From assembly GCF_017642925.1 (NCBI RefSeq), contig NZ_JAEPOL010000017.1, positions 1 through 64,000 of the forward strand: a stretch of 64,000 bases of DNA, read 5' to 3'. Below the pieces are notes generated by a model, which was given only the letters and a program-made list of their open reading frames with translations, ran no database searches and was not told the origin of the DNA. Both the position numbers and the translations under genes were made by a program. The stretch is from Maricaulis sp. (lineage in GTDB: Bacteria; Pseudomonadota; Alphaproteobacteria; Caulobacterales; Maricaulaceae). This document shows positions 8,671-18,498 of the stretch, in pieces; the stretch's first letter is position 1; every line of letters starts with the position of its first letter.

Positions 8671-10101
8671 TCAGTCCTCGTTGAAACTGTAGGGCGAGGC
8701 GCGCAGCATGTGGCTGTCGAGGACGAGTTTGCGGTTCAGCGGCGGGAAGGCGCGCTGGGCGCAGTCTTCCCGGTCGCACAGGCGGCAGGTGATGCCGACG
8801 GCCGCCGGTGTGACGCTTGCAACGGCGTCCGCATGGACGATCTTCGGCGCGTGTTCGAGCGCGCATCCCAGAGCGATGGCATGGACGACCGGCGGGTGCC
8901 CGGCCGGGGCGGGCGATAGCTGACCGCGTGCGAGGGAGAGCATCGCCGTGCCGTCGGGCAGTTCGAATGTCTGGGCGATCAGGCGCTCGGGCGTGTGCAG
9001 GGCGTCGTAGAGATTCCATTTCGGGCACCCCCCGCCCGATCGCGCAAAGGGCATGATGCCGCCGCCGAAGCGTTTGGACACATTCCCCGCGCTGTCGACG
9101 CGGATCATGAAGAAGGGCAGGCCGCGGGCGCCGGGCCGCTGCAGCGTCGTCAGGCGGTGGCAGATCTGTTCGAAGCTGACTTCGAAGCGCCGCTGCAGCC
9201 GGTCGATATCGTAACGCGTATCCTCGGCGGTCTTCAGGAAGGGCGCATAGGGCATGTGAACCGCGCCGGCGAAATAATTCGCCAGGCCGACCCGGTACAG
9301 CTTGCGGCCTTCCTCGGCCGGCAGAAGCGGTTCGCCGGCCAGTTTATCCAGCGTGTCGCCGAGTTCCAGATTGGCCAGCACGACTGCCATGTGAAAGGCG
9401 CGCGAGCCCGCAGAGAGCGCTTCGGAGAGCAGCAGGCGGCGACCGTGAAAGTCGAGACGGCGGCGCGCGCCGGCCATGATATCCTCGTCCAGCACGCGCA
9501 TGGTAAAACCATGGGTATGTTGCAGGTAGTCGGCCAGTTGCTGTTCGCGCCGGTGAGTGCGCAAACCGATCCGCTCGACGAGCGCTTCGGCCGCTTCCTC
9601 CAGTTCGGGGAAATGGTTCTGGCGCGCATCCAGCGCATCGCGCACGCTTTCCAGTACGGCGCCGGGCCCGCCAGTGGCCGCGCCCGGTCCGGACATGCGC
9701 GTGGCGAGGTCGGCCGTCGCGGCCGTTGTTTCACGATAGGCCTGGAAGAGGCGGGCAAAGGCTTCCGCGGCGCGCGGTTGGCTGTCGGCAAACTCGGACA
9801 ATTCCATCCGGTCGAGACCCAGGCCGGAGAGGACGGGATCGGCCGCCGCTTCCTGCAGGTCCGCCACAAGCTGGCGGTCGCTCTCATTGGCAAAGGCACG
9901 CACATCGACGTCGAAAGCGTCGGCGAGGGCCAGCAGGACCCGCGCCGTCACCGGCCGCTGATTGCGTTCCAGCAGGTTGAGATAGCTGGCCGACAGTCCC
10001 AGCGCTTCGGCAGCCTCGGCCTGGGTCAGTCCGCGTTCACGGCGCAGGCGGCGCAGGCGCGCGCCGGCAAAGATCTTCTCGAGGCCCTGTCCATCATTCA
10101 T
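8671..10101 (-). CDS. XRE/ScfR-type regulator of acetate metabolism (RamB-like)
   Basis: The 476-residue regulator begins with an XRE helix-turn-helix (about 10-65, RRERGLTQAEAAEALGLSAS). The middle is an IrrE/ImmA-like region whose HExxH-type motif is not evident. It ends with the short-chain fatty-acyl regulator domain (PF09856 type) and its cysteine cluster CRLCDREDCAQRAFP. In Corynebacterium the relative RamB controls aceA, aceB and acetate activation. Here the gene is divergent from aceA, 155 bases apart, so control of the glyoxylate shunt is a strong inference. Candidate sites in the gap are TTTGT-N10-ACAAA (10103-10122) and an inverted repeat at 10131-10149. Confidence 0.85.
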   Translation of the reverse strand: MNDGQGLEKIFAGARLRRLRRERGLTQAEAAEALGLSASYLNLLERNQRPVTARVLLALADAFDVDVRAFANESDRQLVADLQEAAADPVLSGLGLDRMELSEFADSQPRAAEAFARLFQAYRETTAATADLATRMSGPGAATGGPGAVLESVRDALDARQNHFPELEEAAEALVERIGLRTHRREQQLADYLQHTHGFTMRVLDEDIMAGARRRLDFHGRRLLLSEALSAGSRAFHMAVVLANLELGDTLDKLAGEPLLPAEEGRKLYRVGLANYFAGAVHMPYAPFLKTAEDTRYDIDRLQRRFEVSFEQICHRLTTLQRPGARGLPFFMIRVDSAGNVSKRFGGGIMPFARSGGGCPKWNLYDALHTPERLIAQTFELPDGTAMLSLARGQLSPAPAGHPPVVHAIALGCALEHAPKIVHADAVASVTPAAVGITCRLCDREDCAQRAFPPLNRKLVLDSHMLRASPYSFNED

Positions 10102-10102
10102 T

Positions 10103-10149
10103 TTTGTGTCCGGATTTACAAAGTGACATCATGACAATGTAATTATCAT
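10103..10149. promoter_or_regulatory. Operator-like repeats between regulator and aceA
   Basis: Two inverted repeats lie in the divergent promoter region. One is TTTGT-N10-ACAAA at 10103-10122, next to the regulator's start codon. The other is ATGACAAT-GTA-ATTATCAT at 10131-10149, with arms matching at seven of eight positions. Read on the minus strand the first contains ACTTTGTAAA, one base from the ACTTTGCAAA core I associate with RamB sites. Confidence 0.4.
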
Positions 10150-10256
10150 ACACGGCATCCTCTTTATAGGAAAAGCCATATCGACACCATCCCTGCCGTT
10201 TGACAGCTTCGTTGCAACGCAACAGGCATTTGCCCTAACCCGTCAGGGAGACAAGA

Positions 10257-11546
10257 ATGACGACTTTCAAGGATCTGGTTCCGAGTGCTCCGGAAGGCCG
10301 TTTTGACGGTATCGAGCGTCCCTACACGCCCGAAGACGTCGCCAAGCTGCGCGGCTCCGTGCAGATCCAGCACACGCTGGCCGAACGCGGTGCGGTGAAG
10401 CTGTGGGAACTCCTCAAGACCGAGCCCTATATCAATGCGCTGGGTGCCTTGTCGGGCAATCAGGCCATGCAGATGGTCCGGGCCGGCCTGAAGGCGATCT
10501 ACCTGTCGGGCTGGCAGGTTGCTGCCGATGCCAACACGGCTGGCGCGATGTATCCCGACCAGTCGCTCTATCCGGCCAATTCCGCGCCGGAACTGGCCAA
10601 GAAGATCAACCGCACCCTGCAGCGCGCCGACCAGATCGAAGTGTCGGAAAACGGCAAGCCGAGCCGCGACTGGTTCGCGCCGATCGTTGCTGACGCGGAA
10701 GCCGGCTTCGGCGGCACGCTGAACTGCTTCGAGATCATGAAGGCCTTCATCGAGGCGGGCGCGTCCGGCGTTCACTTCGAAGACCAGGTTGCAGCCGAAA
10801 AGAAGTGCGGTCACCTGGGCGGCAAGGTCCTGATCCCGACCAGCCAGCACGAGCGCAATCTTGCTGCAGCGCGTCTCGCTGCTGACGTGATGGGCGTGTC
10901 GACGATCACGGTTGCCCGCACCGATGCGGAATCGGCCACGCTGATCAATTCCGACATCGACGAGCGCGATCATGAATTCATCGATTTCGATGCCGGCCGC
11001 ACGCCGGAAGGCTTCTTCCGCCTGAAGGAAGGCATGGGTGTCGATCACTGCATCAAGCGCGGTCTGGCCTATGCGAAGGTGGCCGACCTCCTGTGGTGGG
11101 AAACCTCCAAGCCGAACCTGGACGAGGCCAAGCGTTTCGCCGAGGCAGTCCAGAAAGCCTATCCGGGCAAGATGATGGCCTACAACTGCTCGCCGTCCTT
11201 CAACTGGGAAGCCAATCTCGACAAGGCCACGATCGAGACCTACCAGCGCGAGCTGGGCGCGATGGGCTACAAGTTCCAGTTCGTGACGCTGGCCGGTTTC
11301 CACCAGCTCAACCACGGCATGTTCCAGCTGGCCTCCGGCTATCGCGATCGCGGTATGGGCGCCTATTCCGAGCTGCAGCAGGCCGAGTTTGCCTCGGAAG
11401 CCGATGGCTACACCGCCACGCGCCACCAGCGCGAAGTGGGCACCGGCTATTTCGACAAGGTGAACCTGGCCATCTCCGGCGGCACCTCGTCGACGACGGC
11501 GATGGGCGCTTCCACCGAGACCGCGCAGTTCCACGCTGCCGAATAG
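10257..11546 (+). CDS. aceA: Isocitrate lyase
   Basis: Isocitrate lyase cleaves isocitrate to succinate and glyoxylate, the first step of the glyoxylate shunt. The 429-residue product has the usual length for the short bacterial form. It carries the active-site loop KKCGH (182-186) and the conserved segments [10 protein letters not shown] and [14 protein letters not shown] at 10244-10249 is a good ribosome-binding site. It is followed by aceB on the same strand and faces the ScfR/RamB-like regulator. An 11-bp hairpin lies between aceA and aceB and may adjust their relative output. Confidence 0.97.
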   Translation: MTTFKDLVPSAPEGRFDGIERPYTPEDVAKLRGSVQIQHTLAERGAVKLWELLKTEPYINALGALSGNQAMQMVRAGLKAIYLSGWQVAADANTAGAMYPDQSLYPANSAPELAKKINRTLQRADQIEVSENGKPSRDWFAPIVADAEAGFGGTLNCFEIMKAFIEAGASGVHFEDQVAAEKKCGHLGGKVLIPTSQHERNLAAARLAADVMGVSTITVARTDAESATLINSDIDERDHEFIDFDAGRTPEGFFRLKEGMGVDHCIKRGLAYAKVADLLWWETSKPNLDEAKRFAEAVQKAYPGKMMAYNCSPSFNWEANLDKATIETYQRELGAMGYKFQFVTLAGFHQLNHGMFQLASGYRDRGMGAYSELQQAEFASEADGYTATRHQREVGTGYFDKVNLAISGGTSSTTAMGASTETAQFHAAE

Positions 11547-11573
11547 AGCGCAGGCCCTGCCCGAGCCTGTACA

Positions 11574-11604
11574 CCGGGGTGCGCACCCCCAAGGCGCACC
11601 CCGG
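11574..11604 (+). terminator. Intercistronic hairpin between aceA and aceB
   Basis: The arms CCGGGGTGCGC and GCGCACCCCGG pair perfectly over 11 bases with a 9-base loop. There is no T-run, so it is more likely an mRNA-stabilising or partial-termination element than a full terminator. It sits 30 bases before aceB. Confidence 0.5.
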
Positions 11605-11633
11605 ACCTGCCTCCAACCCCACAGGAGCAAGCC

Positions 11634-13277
11634 ATGACACTCATTGCACCGTCCGGCGTCGAAGTTCTGGGCCATCTCGAGCCCGGCTATGGCGATATCC
11701 TCACGCACGAGGCGCTGACCTTCCTGGCCGGCCTGCACCGCCGGTTCGAGAAGCGCCGTCAGTCCCTGCTGCGCTATCGCAAGGAACGTCAGGTCGAGCT
11801 CGATCAGGGCGCGCTCTTGATGTTCCCGCACGAGACGGCCGATATCCGCGCTGGCGAGTGGACCGTGCGGCCCGCGCCTGCCGATCTGCAGGACCGCCGG
11901 GTGGAAATCACCGGACCGGTCGATCGCAAGATGGTGGTCAATGCGCTCAATTCCGGCGCCAAGTGCTTCATGGCCGATTTCGAGGATGCGACCGCGCCGC
12001 TCTGGTCCAACCTGCTGGACGGGCAGATCAATCTGCGTGACGCGATCCGCCGCGAGATCGATTTCACCGACGAGAAATCCGGCAAGCGCTATCAGGTCAA
12101 TGACGACGCTGCGGTGCTGATCGTGCGTCCGCGCGGCTGGCATCTGGACGAACGTCACGTCCATATCAACGGTCACGCCCTGTCGGGCTCGCTGTTCGAC
12201 TTCGGCCTCTATGTCTTCCACAATCACGCAGCACTCAAGGAGCGCGGCACCGCGCCGTACTTCTACCTGCCCAAGCTGGAAAGCCGGCTGGAAGCACGCC
12301 TGTGGAGCCTGGTCTTCCAGCATGCCGAGGACGAGCTGGGTCTGGAACGTGGCACGCTGCGCGCCACCGTGCTGATCGAGACCCTGCCGGCGGCCTTCGA
12401 GCTCGACGAGATCCTCTACGAGCTGAAGGACCATATCGTCGGTCTCAATTGCGGTCGCTGGGATTATATCTTCAGCTATATCAAGCGCCTGCGTTCACGC
12501 GCAGAGCACGTTCTGCCGGACCGTTCGGCGGTGACCATGACCGTGCCCTTCATGGCGGCCTATTCGCGCCGGGTGATCTCGGTCTGCCATCGCCGCGGGG
12601 CCCACGCCATGGGCGGCATGTCGGCCTTCATCCCGGTCAAGGGCGATGAGAAGGCCAATGCCGCGGCCACCGAACAGGTGCGCCAGGACAAGCTGCGCGA
12701 AGTGAAGAACGGCCATGACGGCACCTGGGTGGCTCACCCCGACCTCGTGCCGGTCGCGATGGAAATCTTCGACCAGCACATGAAGGGGCCGAACCAGATC
12801 GACCGTCCGGCGGATCCGCACGAGCTTCCGGTGACGACCCAGCAATTGCTGACGGCTCCCGAGGGCGACATCACGGATCATGGCGTCAGCGACAATATCG
12901 ACGTCGCCATCCGCTATATCGCCGCCTGGCTGGGCGGTCGCGGGGCCGTGCCGATCCGCAATCTGATGGAGGATGCGGCGACCGCCGAGATCGCCCGCGC
13001 CCAGCTGTGGCAATGGCGCCGTTTCGACAAGTCCACCAAGGAAGGCACCGCGATCACCGCGGCCTTCCTGGAAAACAAGATCGCCGACATCTGTGCGGCC
13101 ATCCAGGACGAAGTCCCCGGCCAGGACGAGCTGTGCGACCGGATCCAGACGGCGGCAGACATCCTGTCGGACCTGGTCCTGTCGGACGAGTTCACCGAAT
13201 TCCTGACCCTGCCGGCCTATGACCGGATCACGGCAGAGCTCAAGGCGCCGATGCGTCTGATGGAGTTCGAGGACTGA
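11634..13277 (+). CDS. aceB: Malate synthase A
   Basis: Malate synthase joins glyoxylate and acetyl-CoA to malate, completing the glyoxylate shunt begun by AceA. The 547 residues fit the A-type enzyme (about 530-550) and not the longer G type. Conserved family segments include GLNCGRWDYIFSYIKR (about 271) and AHAMGGMSAFIPVK (about 323), followed by GHDGTWVAHPDLVP (about 362). The start ATG has AGGAG seven bases upstream. Together with aceA, acs and aldehyde dehydrogenase nearby, it forms a two-carbon assimilation block. Confidence 0.96.
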   Translation: MTLIAPSGVEVLGHLEPGYGDILTHEALTFLAGLHRRFEKRRQSLLRYRKERQVELDQGALLMFPHETADIRAGEWTVRPAPADLQDRRVEITGPVDRKMVVNALNSGAKCFMADFEDATAPLWSNLLDGQINLRDAIRREIDFTDEKSGKRYQVNDDAAVLIVRPRGWHLDERHVHINGHALSGSLFDFGLYVFHNHAALKERGTAPYFYLPKLESRLEARLWSLVFQHAEDELGLERGTLRATVLIETLPAAFELDEILYELKDHIVGLNCGRWDYIFSYIKRLRSRAEHVLPDRSAVTMTVPFMAAYSRRVISVCHRRGAHAMGGMSAFIPVKGDEKANAAATEQVRQDKLREVKNGHDGTWVAHPDLVPVAMEIFDQHMKGPNQIDRPADPHELPVTTQQLLTAPEGDITDHGVSDNIDVAIRYIAAWLGGRGAVPIRNLMEDAATAEIARAQLWQWRRFDKSTKEGTAITAAFLENKIADICAAIQDEVPGQDELCDRIQTAADILSDLVLSDEFTEFLTLPAYDRITAELKAPMRLMEFED

Positions 13278-13310
13278 CAGAACAACAAGAGCTGATGGCG
13301 GTTGGTCGTC

Positions 13311-13688
13311 TCAGGCGCGGGGCCCGGTCCAGGCATCAAGCCAGGATCGGGCTTCGCCGTATCCGGAGAACACCCGGAACTGGCCGCCGACCAGGAAGCC
13401 CTTGGTCTGGAACAGCATGGCCTGGTCCTTGTGCCGCTCGGCATGGAAGATATGCGCGGCTTTCAGGCGGGCTGCCGGCATGCGGAACCAGTCATCCGTC
13501 AACGACATGAACTCGATCGTCGAAAGGGCGATCTCCGCCTCGCGCCAGTCGGCCAGCAGGGCGGAATAATCCGCGCTCTCCTCCGAGATGCGCGCCAGAT
13601 CTTCGGCAACCCCGTCGGGTGCCAGTGTCCCGGAAAAACGGACAAGAAGAAGACTGGCCGGAGAACCGGTTTCCAGGATGACGGGCAT
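13311..13688 (-). CDS. Small STAS/SpoIIAA-like protein of unknown function
   Basis: This 125-residue soluble protein has a pattern reminiscent of SpoIIAA-like/STAS folds: a short beta-rich start, a central helix-rich half, and the ending SGYGEARSWLDAWTG, a common closure in that family. I take the start at 13688 (MPVILETGSP), because the in-frame extension upstream looks like non-coding sequence. Function is unknown. It converges on aceB with a 33-base gap and shares its strand with the lipoprotein gene further right. Confidence 0.6.
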   Translation of the reverse strand: MPVILETGSPASLLLVRFSGTLAPDGVAEDLARISEESADYSALLADWREAEIALSTIEFMSLTDDWFRMPAARLKAAHIFHAERHKDQAMLFQTKGFLVGGQFRVFSGYGEARSWLDAWTGPRA

Positions 13689-13802
13689 GGCACTCACCAA
13701 CAACGCTACACGCCGCAAGGGCGGTATCGTCGGTAACAGCGCCATACCGAGTCGGGGAAGGCCGTGGCGCAGCCCGGTGGCTACGCATCTCAGCCCGTAA
13801 TT

Positions 13803-14342
13803 CTAGCCGGTCACCGGCGTTGCAACCGGGCGTGTATATCCGCACAGGTCCGCGAGCTTCCAGCCTTCCGCCGTCATCTCGAAACGGCAGGACAGATAGT
13901 CACGCCGGGAGACGCCATAGGGCGGCGGGGCATCGGCAAGCGGCGTCTCGGGCGGCGGTGCGACACGGCTGTAGCTGGCCTGGGGATAGACCAGGACCTG
14001 ACGCACTGTCTCGCTGTCCGGGGCTGACGGATCGTCGATGATGCAGAGCGGCGGCTGGGACAGTATGCCGACCACAGTGCCCTCGGTGATGCCGTCATGG
14101 CCCCACAAGTGTCCGCGCACAGCCGGTGTTCCGCCGGTCAACGCTGTGCGCAGGGCACCCGGGGCCGTGGCTGCGGCGAGGGCGTTGGGATTGTGGCTGA
14201 TCACGCCGGAAAAGGCTGCCAGTTCATAGGACTGAGGCGCCCGGCAGGCAGGGACGGTTTCCGTCGCACAGCCGGCAAGCAGCGCCGTGGCTCCGGTGGT
14301 GAGGACGGCAAGTCGAATACGCAAGGCTTGAACTCCGGTCAC
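13803..14342 (-). CDS. Putative lipoprotein of unknown function
   Basis: The 179-residue product starts with a lipoprotein signal: a short charged end (RIR), the hydrophobic stretch LAVLTTGATALLAG, and the lipobox Cys in LLAGC (about residue 25). The mature part has several further cysteines (CRAP, LCII, SCRF, LCGY), compatible with periplasmic disulfides. I recognise no catalytic motif. The start is a GTG with GGAGG about 12 bases upstream. It lies just downstream of acs on the same strand, but a connection is not evident. Confidence 0.65.
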   Translation of the reverse strand: MTGVQALRIRLAVLTTGATALLAGCATETVPACRAPQSYELAAFSGVISHNPNALAAATAPGALRTALTGGTPAVRGHLWGHDGITEGTVVGILSQPPLCIIDDPSAPDSETVRQVLVYPQASYSRVAPPPETPLADAPPPYGVSRRDYLSCRFEMTAEGWKLADLCGYTRPVATPVTG

Positions 14343-14400
14343 TGGAACGTCCCGCCTCCGCTATAGCCGGTTTCCCGGGAAACGGCGAGAGGTGAGGGGG

Positions 14401-16356
14401 CTAGCGGTTCTTCCGGTTCTCGATCAGGTCGTCCACCACGGACGGGTCTGCCAGGGTGGAGGTGTCGCCCAGATTGGAGAAGTCGTTCTCCGCGATCTTG
14501 CGCAGGATACGCCGCATGATCTTGCCGGAGCGCGTCTTGGGCAGGCCGGGGGCGAACTGGATCAGGTCCGGCGTCGCTACCGGACCGATCTCCTGACGCA
14601 CCCAGGCCTTGATCTCGGCAATATCCTCGTCCTCGGCCTTGCGGCCGCCCATCAGGGTCACATAGCAATAAATGCCCTGGCCCTTCACATCATGGGGATA
14701 GCCGACCACGGCAGCTTCCGCGATATCGTCGTGGGATACGAGCGCGCTTTCGATCTCCGCCGTGCCCAGCCGGTGGCCGGATACGTTCAGCACGTCGTCG
14801 ACCCGGCCGGTGATCCACCAGTATCCGTCGGTATCGCGCCGGGCGCCGTCGCCGGTGAAGTAATAGCCCGGGTATGCCGTGAAATAAGTATCGATGAAGC
14901 GCTGGTGATCGCCATAGACGGTCCGCATCTGGCCGGGCCAGGAGCGGGCGATCACAAGATTACCTTCGGCCGCGCCATTATCGGCCAGGCGATTGCCCTC
15001 GGCATCCATCAGGGCGGGCTCGACGCCGAAGAAGGGCCGCGTTGCGGAACCCGGCTTCATGTCGGTCACGCCGGGCAGGGGGGTGATCAGTGCGCCGCCC
15101 GTCTCGGTCTGCCACCAAGTGTCCACGATCGGGCAGCGTTCGTCGCCGACCACGCGGTAATACCAGCACCAGGCTTCTGGATTGATCGGCTCGCCCACCG
15201 TGCCCAGCAGGCGCAGCGAGGCGCGCGAATGCTTCTTCACGGGGTCGTCGCCTTCACGCATCAGCGCGCGGATGGCAGTCGGCGCGGTGTAGAAGGTGTT
15301 CACCTTGTGCTTGTCGATCACCTGCCAGAAGCGGTCCGGTCCTGGCCAGGTCGGCACACCCTCGAACATCAGTGTCGTCGCGCCGTTCGCCAGCGGGCCG
15401 TAGACGATGTAGGTGTGGCCGGTCACCCAGCCGACATCGGCCGTGCACCAGTAGATTTCGCCCGGCCGGTAGTCGAACACGTATTCATGCGTCATCGACG
15501 CCCAGACCATGTAGCCGCCGGTCGTGTGCAGCACGCCCTTGGGTTTGCCCGTCGATCCCGATGTGTAGAGGATGAAGAGCGGATCCTCGGCGCTCATCGG
15601 TTCCGGATCGCAGTCGGCATCCTGTCCGGCGACCAGCGTTGCGTAGTCCACATCGCGGGTCTCGTCCCAGGCCACGTTTGCGCCGGTGCGGCGGACGACG
15701 ATCACCTGGTCGACATCGCCGGCGCTCTCAACCGCCTTGTCGACATTGGCTTTCAGCGGGATTGTCTTGCCGCCGCGCAGGCCTTCATCGGCCGTGATTA
15801 CGAACCGGCTCTCGCAATCGGAAATCCGGCCTGCCAGCGCATCCGGCGAGAAACCGCCGAACACGACCGAGTGGACCGCGCCGATCCGGGCACAGGCCAG
15901 CATGGCGTAGGCAGCCTCCGGGATCATCGGCATATAGATCGTGACGCGGTCGCCCTTCTGCACACCGATGGATTTCAGCCCGTTGGCCAGGCGGCACACG
16001 GCCTCGTGCAGCTGGCGATAGGTGATCGCCTTGTCGTCAGCCGGATCGTCACCCTCCCAAAGGATTGCCGTTTCGTCGGCCCGCTCGGCGAGATGACGGT
16101 CGATACAGTTGACCGAGGCGTTCAGCTTGCCGTCGGCGAACCAGCGAATGTGCAGATCGTCCCTGTCCCAGGACACGTCCGAGATTTCCGTGAAGGGCGT
16201 CATCCAGTCGATCCGCCGCGCTTCCTCGCGCCAGAACCCGTCCGGATCCTCGAGCGAGCGGCGATACATCTGCGTATAGCGCTCCGCATTGATCAGCGCG
16301 GTTTCAGCACGGCCTTCCGGCACCGGGTAGATTTCATTGGGATCGTGGTGGGACAT
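14401..16356 (-). CDS. acs: Acetyl-CoA synthetase
   Basis: Acs activates acetate to acetyl-CoA through acetyl-AMP. The 651-residue protein has the length of the family. It shows the AMP-binding P-loop [11 protein letters not shown] (about 266), the hinge region [15 protein letters not shown] (about 513), and the C-terminal lysine motif TRSGKIMRR, which is the acetylation control site in other bacteria. I place the start at 16356 ([12 protein letters not shown]), which matches family N-termini; an upstream in-frame extension lacks such similarity. The gene is downstream of the aldehyde dehydrogenase/DUF779 pair, so acetaldehyde to acetate to acetyl-CoA is a plausible route here. Confidence 0.96.
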   Translation of the reverse strand: MSHHDPNEIYPVPEGRAETALINAERYTQMYRRSLEDPDGFWREEARRIDWMTPFTEISDVSWDRDDLHIRWFADGKLNASVNCIDRHLAERADETAILWEGDDPADDKAITYRQLHEAVCRLANGLKSIGVQKGDRVTIYMPMIPEAAYAMLACARIGAVHSVVFGGFSPDALAGRISDCESRFVITADEGLRGGKTIPLKANVDKAVESAGDVDQVIVVRRTGANVAWDETRDVDYATLVAGQDADCDPEPMSAEDPLFILYTSGSTGKPKGVLHTTGGYMVWASMTHEYVFDYRPGEIYWCTADVGWVTGHTYIVYGPLANGATTLMFEGVPTWPGPDRFWQVIDKHKVNTFYTAPTAIRALMREGDDPVKKHSRASLRLLGTVGEPINPEAWCWYYRVVGDERCPIVDTWWQTETGGALITPLPGVTDMKPGSATRPFFGVEPALMDAEGNRLADNGAAEGNLVIARSWPGQMRTVYGDHQRFIDTYFTAYPGYYFTGDGARRDTDGYWWITGRVDDVLNVSGHRLGTAEIESALVSHDDIAEAAVVGYPHDVKGQGIYCYVTLMGGRKAEDEDIAEIKAWVRQEIGPVATPDLIQFAPGLPKTRSGKIMRRILRKIAENDFSNLGDTSTLADPSVVDDLIENRKNR

Positions 16357-16431
16357 GAAGGAACTCCCCGGGCGTTCTGGGCAGATTGTGATTGTTGGGA
16401 TGCACGATAACGCGTTGTCCGCGTCGCGCAA

Positions 16432-16785
16432 TCACGCCTGCGAGAGCAGGCGGGAGCGGACGAGGAAACGCCGTTCGCGGCCATTGTCGAGCGAGAACAT
16501 GCCACCCCGGCCCGGCACCGCGTCGAGAATGAGCTGGGTATGCTTCCACGCCTCGTACTGGCGGCCGCCGATATAGACCGGCACAGGCCCGATCCATCCC
16601 AGCAGGACGTCGCTTTCACCGATCCGGAATTCGCCGGCCGGGTAGCACATCGGTGACGACCCGTCGCAACAACCGCCGGACTGGTGGATCAGGATGTCGG
16701 GATGGTCGCGCCGGATTTCTGCAATCAGGGCGAGGGCGTCGTCCGTTGCGGCTACACGGGGTGTTTGGCGGGTTTTGTCCGTCAT
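16432..16785 (-). CDS. DUF779 protein, aldehyde-dehydrogenase partner
   Basis: This 117-residue protein belongs to DUF779, shown by HQSGGCCDGSSPMCYPAGEF (about 34-53) and YIGGRQYEAWKHTQLILD (about 71-88). The cysteine and histidine pattern suggests a metal site. DUF779 genes are very often next to NAD-dependent aldehyde dehydrogenases of the ExaC/AldB type, exactly as here, but the molecular role is not established. It is separated from the dehydrogenase by a 15-bp perfect hairpin and precedes acs by 75 bases. Confidence 0.85.
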   Translation of the reverse strand: MTDKTRQTPRVAATDDALALIAEIRRDHPDILIHQSGGCCDGSSPMCYPAGEFRIGESDVLLGWIGPVPVYIGGRQYEAWKHTQLILDAVPGRGGMFSLDNGRERRFLVRSRLLSQA

Positions 16786-16802
16786 GCCGGTCTCCTTGCT
16801 GG

Positions 16803-16836
16803 CCGGACAGGGGCCGGTAGGCCGGCCCCTGTCCGG
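16803..16836 (-). terminator. Intercistronic hairpin after the aldehyde dehydrogenase gene
   Basis: The arms CCGGACAGGGGCCGG and CCGGCCCCTGTCCGG match perfectly over 15 bases with a four-base loop. It stands between the dehydrogenase stop and the DUF779 ribosome-binding site. Without a T-run it probably attenuates or protects the 3' end of the dehydrogenase message. Confidence 0.55.
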
Positions 16837-16845
16837 AGGTGAGGA

Positions 16846-18366
16846 TCAGAAGAAGCCCAGCTTTTTCGCGCTGTAGCTGACCAGCATGTTCTTGGTCTGC
16901 TGATAGTGGTCCAGCATCATCTTGTGGGTCTCCCGGCCCACGCCAGATTGCTTGTAGCCGCCGAACGCCGCATGGGCCGGGTAGGCATGATAGCAATTGG
17001 TCCAGACCCGCCCGGCCTGGATGCCGCGGCCAAAGCGGTAGCAGGTATTGGCGCTGCGGCTCCACACACCGGCACCCAGGCCATAGAGCGTGTCATTGGC
17101 GATCGCCAGCGCCTCGGCTTCGTCCTTGAAGGTCGTGACGGCCACGACGGGACCGAAAATCTCCTCCTGGAAGACGCGCATCCGGTTATGTCCCTTCAGC
17201 ACGGTGGGCTGGACATAATGTCCGCCGGCCAGGTCGTCACCGACCCGGCCTTCGCCACCGCCGATCAGCACTTCGGCGCCTTCCTGGCGGCCGATATCGA
17301 GATAGGCGAGGATTTTCTCCTTCTGCTCAGACGAGGCCTGGGCGCCGATCATGGTTTCCGGGTCCAGCGGATTGCCCTGCTTGATGGCGGCAACGCGCTG
17401 CAGCGCCCGCTCCATGAAGCGCTCATAAATGTCCTCGTGGATCAGCGCGCGCGACGGACAGGTGCAGACCTCGCCCTGGTTCAGGGCGAACATGGCAAAG
17501 CCCTCGATCGCCTTGTCGAAGAAATCGTCGTCGGCGTCGGCCACGTCCTTGAAGAAGATGTTGGGCGACTTGCCGCCCAGTTCGAGCGTCACCGGGATCA
17601 GGTTTTCCGAGGCGTATTGCATGATCAGACGCCCGGTCGTGGTCTCGCCCGTGAAGGCGATCTTCGCGATCCGGCTGGACGAGGCGAGCGGCTTGCCGGC
17701 TTCCAGGCCGAAACCGGAGACGATGTTCAGGACGCCCGGCGGCAGCAGGTCGCCGATCAGCTCCGCCCAGACCAGGATGCTGGCCGGCGTCTGCTCGGCC
17801 GGTTTCAGCACCACGCAATTGCCGGCTGCCAGGGCCGGCGCCAGTTTCCAGGCCGCCATCAAGAGCGGGAAGTTCCAGGGAATGATCTGGCCGACCACGC
17901 CCAGCGGTTCATGGAAGTGGTAGGCCACCGTGTCGGCGTCGATCTCGGCGAGCGAGCCTTCCTGGGCGCGGATGCAACCGGCGAAATAGCGGAAATGGTC
18001 GATCGCGAGCGGAATGTCCGCTGCCATGGTCTCGCGGATCGGCTTGCCATTGTCCCAGGTTTCCGCCGTTGCCAGCGTCTCGAGATTGGCTTCCATCCGG
18101 TCGGCGATGGCATAGAGCGCGGCGGCGCGCTCGGCGACGGCTGCATGGCCCCAGGCATCCTTGGCGGCGTGGGCAGCGTCGAGTGCGGCCTCGACATCCT
18201 GCGCGTCCGATCGGGCGATCTCGCAGATCGGCCGGCCATTGATCGGCGAGGTGTTGGTGAAGTAGCGGCCGGCAGCGGGGGCGCGCCAGCTGCCGCCGAT
18301 GAAATTGTCATAACGCGCCTTGAAGGGCGCACGGGTGTCGCGGTCGATCTGTGTGATGACGTTCAT
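16846..18366 (-). CDS. NAD-dependent aldehyde dehydrogenase (ExaC/AldB type)
   Basis: The 506-residue enzyme oxidises an aldehyde, probably acetaldehyde or another short one, to the acid. It has the cofactor motif FTGETTTG (about 235), the general base region [12 protein letters not shown] (about 258), and the nucleophile in [11 protein letters not shown] (about 292). The ending [11 protein letters not shown]...LGFF is typical of the ExaC/AldB group. Linkage to DUF779, acs and the glyoxylate shunt supports alcohol or acetaldehyde catabolism. A GAF-Fis regulator lies just upstream, and a 13-bp inverted repeat 97 bases before the start is a likely activator site. Confidence 0.9.
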   Translation of the reverse strand: MNVITQIDRDTRAPFKARYDNFIGGSWRAPAAGRYFTNTSPINGRPICEIARSDAQDVEAALDAAHAAKDAWGHAAVAERAAALYAIADRMEANLETLATAETWDNGKPIRETMAADIPLAIDHFRYFAGCIRAQEGSLAEIDADTVAYHFHEPLGVVGQIIPWNFPLLMAAWKLAPALAAGNCVVLKPAEQTPASILVWAELIGDLLPPGVLNIVSGFGLEAGKPLASSSRIAKIAFTGETTTGRLIMQYASENLIPVTLELGGKSPNIFFKDVADADDDFFDKAIEGFAMFALNQGEVCTCPSRALIHEDIYERFMERALQRVAAIKQGNPLDPETMIGAQASSEQKEKILAYLDIGRQEGAEVLIGGGEGRVGDDLAGGHYVQPTVLKGHNRMRVFQEEIFGPVVAVTTFKDEAEALAIANDTLYGLGAGVWSRSANTCYRFGRGIQAGRVWTNCYHAYPAHAAFGGYKQSGVGRETHKMMLDHYQQTKNMLVSYSAKKLGFF

Positions 18367-18462
18367 GTCTTCCTCCCATGGAAACGAGCCCTTTGCGGGC
18401 CTCTGGGAGAAAGTCTGCGTATCCGGGCGTGCGCCTGTCTGCCCCGTCGCGGCGAGCGGAAT

Positions 18463-18494
18463 GCCGGACTGTCTCGCTGGTGAGACAGTCCGGC
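18463..18494. promoter_or_regulatory. 13-bp inverted repeat upstream of the aldehyde dehydrogenase
   Basis: GCCGGACTGTCTC and GAGACAGTCCGGC form perfect arms around the six-base spacer GCTGGT. The core TGTCTC...GAGACA has the shape of an upstream activator site for AcoR-like regulators. It also lies four bases after the regulator's stop codon and could work as its transcript-end hairpin, though no T-run follows. Confidence 0.55.
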
Positions 18495-18498
18495 GGTG

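Noticed and set aside
10164-12434. Very long open frame antisense to aceA and aceB
   Set aside because: It mirrors two certain enzymes codon by codon, a usual effect of GC-rich codon bias, and has no recognisable motif.
14392-16410. 672-codon open frame antisense to acs
   Set aside because: Acs is certain on the minus strand; the opposite frame is a shadow.
18370-18460. Sigma-54 promoter for the aldehyde dehydrogenase
   Set aside because: A GG-N10-GC pair exists, but flanking bases do not match TGGCAC/TTGC, and the adjacent regulator lacks the AAA+ domain needed for sigma-54.
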